Source of the DNA: Pseudomonadales bacterium | GTDB taxonomy: Bacteria; Pseudomonadota; Gammaproteobacteria; Pseudomonadales; Pseudohongiellaceae | Direction: 5' to 3' | Assembly: GCA_022822865.1 (NCBI GenBank) | Contig: JAJDYJ010000105.1 | Location: forward strand, 1 to 51,597 | DNA: 51,597 bases | Shown: piece by piece, positions 8,648 through 16,673 of the stretch | Layout: every line of letters starts with the position of its first letter | Position numbering within the stretch: position 1 is the stretch's first letter | Notes under the pieces: model-generated | Databases searched by the model: none | The model's input: only the letters and a program-made list of their open reading frames with translations | Told to the model about the DNA's origin: nothing | Program-made: the position numbers and the translations under genes

Positions 8648-11458
8648 ATGGCCAAACGAACAAGAAAACCGAAGCTGAAGTCAGTGGAGTCGCTCACTCA
8701 CGATGAGGCGAGGCGCACAAATATTCCGACCGCGGAATACCAGTCCGTGGTGCAAAAGGAACAGCAGTCCCCAGTAAAAGTCGCATACGAACGCCGCAAT
8801 CGCGATCTGGACCCGCAACTGGTTTGGCGCGGCAAGGACGAGCAGGACTGGTCGGACCTGGTGGTCAATGCGCCTCCGCTTTACATCCAGGAAAAAGTGC
8901 ATCCGAAAGCGCTTGTCGACGATCTGCTGCGCCGCACTCAAGCCGAAGAGCAGGCCGGCGATCCTCAGATCGACTTGTTCGCGGATTTCAATGGTCTGCC
9001 CGAAGACAGCACGAAGACCGAGTTTTACCAACACGACGCCAATTGGACCAACCGCATGATTCTCGGCGACAGTCTGCGGGTAATGGCGTCGCTGGCTGAA
9101 CGCGAAGGACTGCGCGGCAAGGTGCAGTGTATTTACATCGACCCGCCTTATGGCATCAGGTTCAACTCCAACTTCCAATGGTCAACGACTAGCCGCGACG
9201 TTAAGGACGGCAAGGCTGAGCACATTACCCGCGAGCCGGAACAGGTGAAGGCGTTTCGGGATACATGGCGGGATGGGATTCATTCGTATCTGACGTATCT
9301 GCGGGAACGCTTGACCGTTGCGCACGATTTGCTCACTGAAAGTGGGTCTGTATTTGTGCAGATAGGGGATGAGAATGTGCATCGGGTTAGAGCGTTGATG
9401 GATGAGGTTTTTGGGGAACAGAATTTTGTATCCCAAATCTCCTTTTCTAAGACAACCGGATTCTCCAGTAGAAATTTGTCCAATGTCGTTGACCATCTAC
9501 TTTGGTATGCAAAAAAAACCAATGCCGTTAAGTTCCGCCAGTTGAGTAGGCGAAAGCAACAAGGTGAACCCGGGGCTACCGCCTACAAATCTTTGGGAGA
9601 GTTGGTACGAAATGTAGGAGGGTTTGAGCCGACGCGCCTTGCGACGTCTGCTGATCTGACGTCGCAAGGCGCGTCGGCTCATTCACTCCAGCGTTTTGAT
9701 TACCAAAAGAAATCGTTTGTTCCGCCAAAAGGACTTCACTGGAAAGCAACGGTGCCTGGTATGGAGCGAATTGACAAAAGTGGTCGGGTCTTCTTGGTTG
9801 GCAAAACCTTGCGGTATCTTCGTTTTCTTGATGACTTTCCGGTTGTACCTTTTACCAACAACTGGACTGATACCGGTATAGCGGGTTTCACGGCCGACAA
9901 ACTTTATGTTGTGCAGACGCTTCCGAAGGTCATAGAACGATGTATTCTCATGACAACCGACCCCGGCGACCTCGTTCTCGACCCAACCTGCGGTTCCGGT
10001 ACAGCCGCATACGTCGCCGAGCAATGGGGCCGCCGCTGGATAACCATAGACACTTCTCGCGTTGCCCTCGCGTTAGCCCGGTCTCGCGTCATGGGTGCTC
10101 GTTATCCGTTTTTCCTGCTGGCGGACAGCAAGCAGGGACAATTGAAGGAAGCCGAGATCTCACGCAAGGCCCCGTCGGATACGCCCGCTTACAACAACAT
10201 CCGCCAGGGCTTCGTCTATGAGCGCGTCCCCCACATCACACTCAAATCCATCGCTAACAACGCCGAAATCGATGTGATCTGGGAGAAATTCCAGGAAACG
10301 CTGGAACCGTTGCGAAAGAAACTGAATCAAGCACTCGATGAATCCTGGGAAGAATGGGAAATTCCGCGGGAAGCCGCAGACGCTTGGCCCGAGAATGCAA
10401 AAAAGGCGCACGCGCACTGGTGGGAACAGCGCATTGCACGGCAAAAGGAAATCGACGCCTCCATCGCGGCCAAGGCGGATTACGAGTATCTATACGATAA
10501 GCCGTATGAGGACAAGAGCATCGCTCGAGTGGCCGGGCCGTTCACGGTAGAAAGCCTGTCGCCGCATCGCGAACTTGAAGTCGACGAAAATGATGAGTTG
10601 ATCGACAAGGTCGCGGATATGCGTTCCCGGTATGGGGTCGGCGCGGATTTCGCCGAGACGATTCTCGAAAATCTCAAGGTCGCCGGAGTCCAGCAGGCGC
10701 GAAAGGAAGACAAGATCAACTTCATCAGATTGACGCCATGGCCGGGAGAAATGATTTGCGCGGAGGGGCACTATCTCGAAGGCCGTGGAATGAGCGGCGA
10801 AAGCGATTCTGACTCCAGTGTGGATTCCGGCGCCGGTATCGAGAAACGCGCCGGAATTTTCATTGGGCCCGAGTTTGGCAGCGTCGCCCGGCCCGACTTG
10901 GTTGCTGCGGCCAGGGAAGCAGGCGATGCAGACTTCGACGTGCTCATCGCCTGCGCCTTCAATTTCGACGCCCACTCATCCGAATTCGACAAACTGGGCC
11001 GCATCCCCGTACTAAAGGCCCGTATGAACGCCGACTTGCACATGGCCGACGATCTCAAGAACACCGGCAAAGGCAACCTGTTCGTAATTTTCGGCGAGCC
11101 CGACATCGACATCCTCGACGCTGACGACGGTCAGATACAAGTAAAGGTCAACGGAGTGGACGTTTTCCATCCCCAGTCCGGAGAAATCCATTCCGACGGC
11201 CCCGATGGCATCGCCTGCTGGTTCATCGACACAGACTACAATGAGGAGAGCTTCTTCGTCCGCCACGCCTACTTCCTAGGCGCCAACGACCCCTACAAGG
11301 CGCTCAAGACCACATTGAAGGCCGAAATCAATCAGGAAGCCTGGGAAACCTTGCGCAGCGACACCTCGCGCCCGTTCCCCAAGCCATCTACGGGCCGAAT
11401 CGCCGTAAAGGTTATCAACCACCTCGGCGATGAAGTCTTGAAGGTCTATAAGGCGTAG
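8648..11458 (+). CDS. type III-like DNA methyltransferase (Mod), beta-class adenine methylase
   Basis: The product is 936 aa, longer than classical Mod subunits (about 650). Motif IV DPPY starts at D165 (YIDPPYG) and motif I, DPTCGSG, follows at D445; this IV-before-I order defines beta-class N6-adenine methylases. Residues between them, about 240-400, are the expected target-recognition region. They are encoded by visibly AT-richer DNA (about 9360-9960), a common sign of exchange of recognition domains. A perfect 24-bp inverted repeat lies inside it (9625-9681). After the methylase core comes a long C-terminal part with helical (QETLEPLRKKLNQAL) and acidic stretches. It should protect host sites from, and give specificity to, the nuclease at 4241. 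The gene is intact in frame. Confidence 0.9.
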   Translation: MAKRTRKPKLKSVESLTHDEARRTNIPTAEYQSVVQKEQQSPVKVAYERRNRDLDPQLVWRGKDEQDWSDLVVNAPPLYIQEKVHPKALVDDLLRRTQAEEQAGDPQIDLFADFNGLPEDSTKTEFYQHDANWTNRMILGDSLRVMASLAEREGLRGKVQCIYIDPPYGIRFNSNFQWSTTSRDVKDGKAEHITREPEQVKAFRDTWRDGIHSYLTYLRERLTVAHDLLTESGSVFVQIGDENVHRVRALMDEVFGEQNFVSQISFSKTTGFSSRNLSNVVDHLLWYAKKTNAVKFRQLSRRKQQGEPGATAYKSLGELVRNVGGFEPTRLATSADLTSQGASAHSLQRFDYQKKSFVPPKGLHWKATVPGMERIDKSGRVFLVGKTLRYLRFLDDFPVVPFTNNWTDTGIAGFTADKLYVVQTLPKVIERCILMTTDPGDLVLDPTCGSGTAAYVAEQWGRRWITIDTSRVALALARSRVMGARYPFFLLADSKQGQLKEAEISRKAPSDTPAYNNIRQGFVYERVPHITLKSIANNAEIDVIWEKFQETLEPLRKKLNQALDESWEEWEIPREAADAWPENAKKAHAHWWEQRIARQKEIDASIAAKADYEYLYDKPYEDKSIARVAGPFTVESLSPHRELEVDENDELIDKVADMRSRYGVGADFAETILENLKVAGVQQARKEDKINFIRLTPWPGEMICAEGHYLEGRGMSGESDSDSSVDSGAGIEKRAGIFIGPEFGSVARPDLVAAAREAGDADFDVLIACAFNFDAHSSEFDKLGRIPVLKARMNADLHMADDLKNTGKGNLFVIFGEPDIDILDADDGQIQVKVNGVDVFHPQSGEIHSDGPDGIACWFIDTDYNEESFFVRHAYFLGANDPYKALKTTLKAEINQEAWETLRSDTSRPFPKPSTGRIAVKVINHLGDEVLKVYKA
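9625..9681. repeat. perfect 24-bp inverted repeat with 9-base loop inside the mod gene
   Basis: The left arm 9625-9648 and right arm 9658-9681 are exact reverse complements, separated by 9 bases. The whole is 57 bp (19 codons) and keeps the reading frame, encoding residues 326-345 of the methyltransferase. The arms are GC-rich within an AT-richer region. No comparable perfect repeat was noticed elsewhere in coding DNA of the window. Confidence 0.95.
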
Positions 11459-11467
11459 GTGTACGCA

Positions 11468-12559
11468 ATGTCCCAGATTCGCGACATCACCATCGAAGGC
11501 TTTAGGAGCATCAAGTCCGTAGACCTGGAACTGCGCCCGCTCAATATCATGATCGGCGCTAACGGCTCGGGCAAGTCAAATTTATTGATTGCCATAAAGA
11601 TGTTACGGCTAGCTGTGATGAACCGGCGCTTTTTCTTCGATTTCGTTGAGAAATCTGGCGGAGCAAATCGATTATTGCATTTCGGATCGAAGTCTACACC
11701 GGCAATTAAGTTTAAAGTGAAATTTCTGGGCGATACAGCCGAATTCTTCGCAGAGTTGCGCTATGGATCTGATGACAAGTTGTTTCCTCGGCTAACGATG
11801 GATGAAAGAGATGTGCCATCCAGCTATATGGAAAGCCTATATGAAGCTCCTGGTGTTTCGCCAGCCTTACAGTTTATTGGTACCAGGGTAGGGCGTTGGC
11901 GGCACTTTCACTTCAATGACACCAGCGAAAAATCTCCGATGAAACAGGTTTCTGAGATTTTCAATAATCGCGAGATTGACGCCAATGGTTCAAATCTCGC
12001 CTCTGTTCTATACCTGCTGCGCGAAAAGTATAAAACTGAGTACGCAAGTATTCGGCACACAGTACAACAGGTGGCGCCTTTTTTCGAAGATTTCGAGTTA
12101 AAACCTTCAGCTCTGAACGAAGAAATGATTCGGCTTGAATGGAAGCACCGAGAATCAGAAGGATATTTCAACGCTTCTTCTTTATCCGACGGAACCCTAA
12201 GATTCATGGCGCTAGCGACTTTGTTGCTCCACCCTGTTTCACTTCGTCCCCCCGTAATTCTCCTCGACGAGCCCGAACTTGGTTTGCACCCCTATGCGAT
12301 CCACCTTCTAGCGGCCATGCTCAAGCAGGCGTCCGCCGACTCTCAAATAATCGTGGCTACCCAGTCGCCCATATTGCTGGACCATTTCGAACCGGAAGAC
12401 GTACTTGTCGCCGAACGGGTAAACGGCGCCACCGAGTTCAATCGACCGGACGCTGAGCGGTTGAAAGTTTGGCTTGAGGATTACAGCCTGGGTCAGCTAT
12501 GGGAAAAAAATGAACTGGGCGGCCGACCTGGGCCGGAGACTGTACGAAGGTCAAGTTAG
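11468..12559 (+). CDS. OLD/AAA_21-type ABC ATPase
   Basis: The product is 363 aa from ATG 11468; GTG 11459 is an alternative start. RecF/SMC-like ABC ATPase motifs are all present: the N-terminal IRDITIEGFRSIKSVDLEL, Walker A GANGSGKSN, signature LSDGTLRFMAL, Walker B VILLDEPELGLHP, and the switch segment ATQSPILLDHF. No coiled-coil or TOPRIM domain is fused, unlike full-length OLD proteins. The gene follows the methyltransferase stop by a few bases and is followed 2 bases later by a DUF4276 gene, a pairing I recall from many genomes. By analogy with OLD and PARIS-type systems, the ATPase would sense or gate and the partner would act. The central part (about 11600-12200) is clearly AT-richer than the backbone, consistent with transfer. 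Confidence 0.85.
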   Translation: MSQIRDITIEGFRSIKSVDLELRPLNIMIGANGSGKSNLLIAIKMLRLAVMNRRFFFDFVEKSGGANRLLHFGSKSTPAIKFKVKFLGDTAEFFAELRYGSDDKLFPRLTMDERDVPSSYMESLYEAPGVSPALQFIGTRVGRWRHFHFNDTSEKSPMKQVSEIFNNREIDANGSNLASVLYLLREKYKTEYASIRHTVQQVAPFFEDFELKPSALNEEMIRLEWKHRESEGYFNASSLSDGTLRFMALATLLLHPVSLRPPVILLDEPELGLHPYAIHLLAAMLKQASADSQIIVATQSPILLDHFEPEDVLVAERVNGATEFNRPDAERLKVWLEDYSLGQLWEKNELGGRPGPETVRRSS

Positions 12560-12561
12560 GA

Positions 12562-13260
12562 ATGACACGACTGATAGTCCATGTGGAAGGTCAAACCGAG
12601 GAAGAATTCGTTAACCAAGTGTTGGCGCCCCATCTCCGGCCATACGCCATATGGTCGAGAGTCACGCTGTTGGGTAACTCACGACGCCACCGCGGCGGCA
12701 TAACAGGTTGGACAAGTGCAAGAAATGAAATTGTTCGTCACCTCAAACAAGACCGGAATTGTATTGTCACGACCATGGTCGACTTTTATGGACTTCCAGA
12801 CGAAGGCGGAAAAGCCTGGCCAAGCCGTAAAGAGGCATCGGAGCGGCATGCCTCTGCTTTGGAGCGAGCCAGAATCGTCGAAAACGCCCTGTTAGAAGAT
12901 GTTCGCGAGCAGATGGGCGGTGGCTTTGACGGCCGCCGATTTATTCCTTACCTGATGATGCATGAGTTCGAAGCCATGCTGTTTAGCGATTGCAAAAAGT
13001 TCAGCGCGGCCATTGGTCAGCCGAGCCTGGCAACATCGTTCCAGGACATCCGAAATGGATTTTCAACCCCGGAAGAGATCAACGACACTCCAGATGGGGC
13101 GCCGTCAAAGCGAATTGAGCAACTGGTCGGGCCCCGCCGTTACCAGAAACCGTTGAGGGGAGTTCAAGGTGTCAAGGCTATCGGCTTAACTGGAATCCGC
13201 GCTGAATGCCCCAATTTTTCCTGCTGGCTCAGTCGACTGGAAAACTTGTCGGCAAACTGA
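12562..13260 (+). CDS. DUF4276 family protein (possible TOPRIM-type effector)
   Basis: The product is 232 aa and starts 2 bases after the ATPase stop. Family hallmarks are readable: VEGQTEEEFV at the N-terminus, MVDFYGLPDEG, YLMMHEFEAMLFSD, EEINDTPDGAPSKRI, then IGLTGIRAECPNF with WLSRLE at the end. The early acidic Glu in VEGQTE and the Asp in MVDFYG sit where TOPRIM folds carry metal-binding acids, so a nuclease-like activity is plausible. I know of no proven reaction for the family. Tight coupling to the ATPase suggests a two-component complex. It could belong with the restriction module or be an independent defense unit. Confidence 0.82.
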   Translation: MTRLIVHVEGQTEEEFVNQVLAPHLRPYAIWSRVTLLGNSRRHRGGITGWTSARNEIVRHLKQDRNCIVTTMVDFYGLPDEGGKAWPSRKEASERHASALERARIVENALLEDVREQMGGGFDGRRFIPYLMMHEFEAMLFSDCKKFSAAIGQPSLATSFQDIRNGFSTPEEINDTPDGAPSKRIEQLVGPRRYQKPLRGVQGVKAIGLTGIRAECPNFSCWLSRLENLSAN

Positions 13261-13285
13261 TGGATTGAATTGGCGCCTTATAAGA

Positions 13286-15376
13286 ATGAACGTCCTGATC
13301 TCAAATACGTTTACGGCAAGTCTGGCCAGACTGACAAATCAGGAACAAAAAGCGGTCAAGTTCACAGTCTTCGATCTGCAAGTAGACCCGTCCAGGCCGA
13401 GCTTGCGCTATCACAAGCTTGGGTCCGTTCGAGATCCGAAATTTTCTTCGGTCCGAGTTAGCCGCGACATCAGGATCATTGTCCATCGCGACTCTGAAAG
13501 TTTGCTGCTTTGCTATGTGGACCATCACGACAAGGCCTACGAATGGGCAGGCCGGCGAAAACTCGAAACCCATCCTGCAACTGGCGCCGCGCAATTCGTT
13601 GAAATAGCAGAGACGGTGCTACAGGTTGTTGAACCTGAGGTGCCTTACGGGACAGATTTTGAGTGCGAGGAACCTTTACTGTTTGCGGAAGTATCCGATG
13701 AGGAGCTTCTGGCTTATGGAGTGCCGCAAGACTGGATCATCGAAGTCCGCAAGGTTCGGAGCGATGACGAAGCGCTGGATGTCGCTGCACACCTGCCGGA
13801 GGAAGCTTCGGAAGCCCTGCTAAAAATCGCGACCGGAGAGAAACCGCCCATTCCCGCTCGCGTGGCGGAAGACGTTGATCCGTTCGAACACCCGGATGCG
13901 AAACGTCGCTTCCGAGTCGTGGCGAACGAAGATGAACTCGAGCAAGCCTTGGACTATCCGTGGGAGAAGTGGACGATATTTCTCCACCCGGCCCAACGCG
14001 AGATAGTCGAAAAAGACTTCAGCGGCCCCGCCCGGGTGTCGGGTTCGGCGGGCACGGGGAAAACCATCGTTGCGCTCCATAGGGCGGTTTTTCTGGCGCG
14101 AAAGCACGAAGAAGCGCGCGTGTTACTGACAACTTTTTCTGAAACACTCGCGAACTCCCTGCGAATCAAGTTGAGACGGCTCATCAGTAACGAGCCGAAA
14201 CTGGCGGAAAGGCTGGAAGTCCACGCGATAAATGAAATCGGCAGGCGACTGTATGAAGCGAAATTCGGAAAGATCAGTCTGGTCACGCCCGAGGAACTGA
14301 CGGAAGTAATACGGGAAGTCAGCGAGCGCGAGCCTGAACAAGGTTTCGCGCACCGGTTTCTGCTAAGTGAATGGAGAGAAGTGGTCGATGCCTGGCAGTT
14401 GCAAACCTGGGAAGAGTATCGCGACATCAGGAGGCTGGGGCGCAAAACCCGTCTGCCGGAACAACATCGCACGGCGCTGTGGTCGGTCTTTGAAGCTGTC
14501 AAGCGGGAACTGCGGGAACGCGAACTGCTGACAAAGGCGGGCATGTTCAATGCCGTCGCCGAGTCGCTCCGCGAAAGACGCAATCCGCCATTTGAATTCG
14601 CCGTCGTGGACGAGGCCCAGGATATCGATGTTCCACAACTGAAGTTCCTGGCTGCGTTGGGCGGTGACAGGCCCAACAGTCTTTTCTTCGCCGGCGACCT
14701 CGGCCAGCGAATTTTCCAGCAGCCGTTCTCATGGAAGTCGCTTGGGGTCGAAATCAGAGGCCGTTCCCAAACTCTTCGAACCAACTACCGGACCTCGCAC
14801 CAGATCAGGATGCAAACGGACCGATTGCTTGGCCCCAAGGTTGCCGATGTTGACGGCAACGTGGAGAGCCGCACGGGCACGGTCTCGGTGTTCAATGGTC
14901 CCCGACCGGAAATCTGTGAGCTTGAGTCGAAGGAGGAAGAGCGCGACTTGGTTGGCCTTTGGATTTCGGACCGATTGGAAGAGGGAATCTCGCCGCACGA
15001 GATCGGCGTCTTTGCGCGGTCAACAACCGAACTGGAGCGAGCGAAAGAAGCCGTTCGGCAAAGCGGCGCGGAATTCAATGTACTCGACGAATCGGTAGAG
15101 ACTTCTCCCGGCAAAATCTCGATAAGCACCATGCATCTGGCCAAGGGGCTTGAATTTCGAGCCGTGGCGGTAATGGCCTGTGACGACGAAGTGATTCCGC
15201 TACAGGACCGAATCGAGAACGTGGCCGACGACGCCGACCTCGAAGAGGTCTACAACACCGAACGCCATTTGCTTTACGTCGCCTGCACGCGGGCAAGAGA
15301 TCGCCTGCTGGTAACCGGCATCGACCCCGTATCCGAATTTCTGGACGACTTGTCACTAACCCCACTCGCAATATAA
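13286..15376 (+). CDS. UvrD-like SF1 helicase with N-terminal RelE/ParE-like domain
   Basis: The product is 696 aa from ATG 13286; the frame opens 21 bases earlier with a poor TTG. Residues about 1-90 look like a RelE/YafQ-type fold: LRYHKLGSVRDPKFSSVRV, then DIRIIVHRDS, and a CYVDHHDKAYEWA end. A roughly 140-residue linker follows. The helicase then shows Walker A GSAGTGKT (253-260), DEAQD Walker B (VDEAQD, D442-E443), FAGDLGQRI, LRTNYRTSHQ, the motif V region ISTMHLAKGLEFR, and motif VI LLYVACTRARDRLL. All core motifs are intact. I recall proteins of this architecture annotated simply as UvrD helicases. The toxin-like domain could contact ribosomes or DNA, or be a structural relic. The gene follows DUF4276 within 25 bases. 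Confidence 0.87.
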   Translation: MNVLISNTFTASLARLTNQEQKAVKFTVFDLQVDPSRPSLRYHKLGSVRDPKFSSVRVSRDIRIIVHRDSESLLLCYVDHHDKAYEWAGRRKLETHPATGAAQFVEIAETVLQVVEPEVPYGTDFECEEPLLFAEVSDEELLAYGVPQDWIIEVRKVRSDDEALDVAAHLPEEASEALLKIATGEKPPIPARVAEDVDPFEHPDAKRRFRVVANEDELEQALDYPWEKWTIFLHPAQREIVEKDFSGPARVSGSAGTGKTIVALHRAVFLARKHEEARVLLTTFSETLANSLRIKLRRLISNEPKLAERLEVHAINEIGRRLYEAKFGKISLVTPEELTEVIREVSEREPEQGFAHRFLLSEWREVVDAWQLQTWEEYRDIRRLGRKTRLPEQHRTALWSVFEAVKRELRERELLTKAGMFNAVAESLRERRNPPFEFAVVDEAQDIDVPQLKFLAALGGDRPNSLFFAGDLGQRIFQQPFSWKSLGVEIRGRSQTLRTNYRTSHQIRMQTDRLLGPKVADVDGNVESRTGTVSVFNGPRPEICELESKEEERDLVGLWISDRLEEGISPHEIGVFARSTTELERAKEAVRQSGAEFNVLDESVETSPGKISISTMHLAKGLEFRAVAVMACDDEVIPLQDRIENVADDADLEEVYNTERHLLYVACTRARDRLLVTGIDPVSEFLDDLSLTPLAI

Positions 15377-15381
15377 CAAAA

Positions 15382-15413
15382 TTGTTGACAACAAAAACGT
15401 TATTTGCCAATAT
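15382..15413 (+). promoter_or_regulatory. promoter with palindromic operator for the twin ATPase genes
   Basis: A perfect -35 box TTGACA (15385-15390) is followed after 17 bases by CAATAT (15408-15413). The -35 lies inside the palindrome TTGTTG-A-CAACAA (15382-15394), a layout typical of repressor operators. It sits just after the helicase stop in an AT-rich spacer, so the next two genes probably form their own transcription unit. Confidence 0.6.
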
Positions 15414-15446
15414 CACATCCTTTCCATGAAAAAGGAGTGAGTAAAG

Positions 15447-16673
15447 GTGGAGTCCTCTACAGGGCGATGGGTGAGCGGGGAGAATTTTTTCGGTCGGGAA
15501 CCCGAGTTGGGAATTCTCGAGCGGCGGGTTCTCGACGGCAACCACATTCTGCTGACAGGTCAGCGGCGCATGGGCAAAACAAGCATTGTCCGGGAACTGG
15601 GACAAAGGCTTGAAGCCAAGGGCTGGATTTTCCTGTTTGCCGATGTCGAAGGCGCCGCCAGTGCGGAGGATTTGATCGCCGATCTCGCCCAGGCAACGCA
15701 TCCGGTCCAACCGATCTCCTCGCGCTTGCGGACTGGAATGCGGCACTTGTTCAATGAAACGGTCGAAGAAGTTGGCGCACTGGATTTTCGGGTGAAGATT
15801 CGCGCTGGCTTGAATCCCGCCAACTGGCGCAGGCATGGGGAACAACTCCTGCGGGACTGCGCCGGGCAGGATCAGAAAGTGCTGCTCGTTATTGATGAGT
15901 TACCGATTTTCCTCAACCGTCTGCTTGCAAGTGAAGACGGGGCGAAACGTGCAGATGAATTTCTGAGTTGGTTGCGCGCTGTATTTCAGGGATTCGAATC
16001 CCGTTCTCCGATTCTCATCGTTTCCGGCAGCATAGGCCTCCAACCGCTCGTGCAGCGGCTTGGCATTCCCGACCGCATAAACTACCTGGATCCTTTTCGC
16101 CTAGGCCCCTGGAATCGCGATACGTGCATCGCCTGTTTCAATCTGCTGGCGGAGAATTACCAGTTAATGATCGAAGATGGAGTTGCCGCCGCCGCTTACG
16201 ACGCGCTTGGACTGGGAATACCGCACCATGTGCAGTCCTTCTTCGCAAGGCTGCGTGAGTTCGCCATCATGAACGAACGGGACATCTTGACGGAGAATGA
16301 TGTGGGCACCGTATTCCGCACAATGCTTCTTGGACCGCCTGGACAGAATGACCTGGTGCACTACGAATCACGGCTTAAGGATACGTTGGAGTACGACAAC
16401 TACAATATTGCAATGGAGATACTCGCGGAAGCCGCGACGCAGGGATCGTTTTCGCATTCGGCGAAGATTTGCCTCGAAGGCTTGTACGCTCACATGATTT
16501 CGGGCGTAGCGAGCCACATTTCGGATGTGCTGGAAGTGCTCGTACACGATGGTTATCTTGAATCAACGGACTCCGGATCCAGCTTTCCATCCCGGTTGCT
16601 GAAAGAATGGTGGGCAGCCCGCTTCCGGGATCATTACACTCCTTTGGAGGAGCGCGGGAATGAACACGACTAA
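15447..16673 (+). CDS. P-loop ATPase, first gene of a twin ATPase operon
   Basis: The product is 408 aa from GTG 15447, 10 bases after AAGGAG. The N-terminus NFFGREPELGILERRVL is the GRExEL entry motif of AAA_16/archaeal-ATPase-type (STAND/Orc1-like) NTPases. It is followed by Walker A GQRRMGKTS (38-46) and Walker B LLVIDELP (D150, E151). A LIVSGSIGL segment fits sensor 1. The C-terminal third (from about 300) looks like a winged-helix region (ILAEAATQGSFS, VLEVLVHDGYLES). STAND and Orc-like ATPases act as switches in signalling, defense or DNA binding. No effector domain is visible within this protein. Its last 14 bases overlap the next ATPase gene, so the pair is translated together. I do not recognise a named system. 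Confidence 0.78.
   Translation: MESSTGRWVSGENFFGREPELGILERRVLDGNHILLTGQRRMGKTSIVRELGQRLEAKGWIFLFADVEGAASAEDLIADLAQATHPVQPISSRLRTGMRHLFNETVEEVGALDFRVKIRAGLNPANWRRHGEQLLRDCAGQDQKVLLVIDELPIFLNRLLASEDGAKRADEFLSWLRAVFQGFESRSPILIVSGSIGLQPLVQRLGIPDRINYLDPFRLGPWNRDTCIACFNLLAENYQLMIEDGVAAAAYDALGLGIPHHVQSFFARLREFAIMNERDILTENDVGTVFRTMLLGPPGQNDLVHYESRLKDTLEYDNYNIAMEILAEAATQGSFSHSAKICLEGLYAHMISGVASHISDVLEVLVHDGYLESTDSGSSFPSRLLKEWWAARFRDHYTPLEERGNEHD

Noticed and set aside
9625..9681. Transcription terminator reading of the inverted repeat in mod
   Set aside because: It lies mid-gene with the frame intact and no T-run follows the stem.
9625..9681. Rickettsia-type palindromic element inserted in the protein
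   Set aside because: The encoded residues appear to match conserved Mod sequence rather than an added segment, so simple insertion is not favoured.
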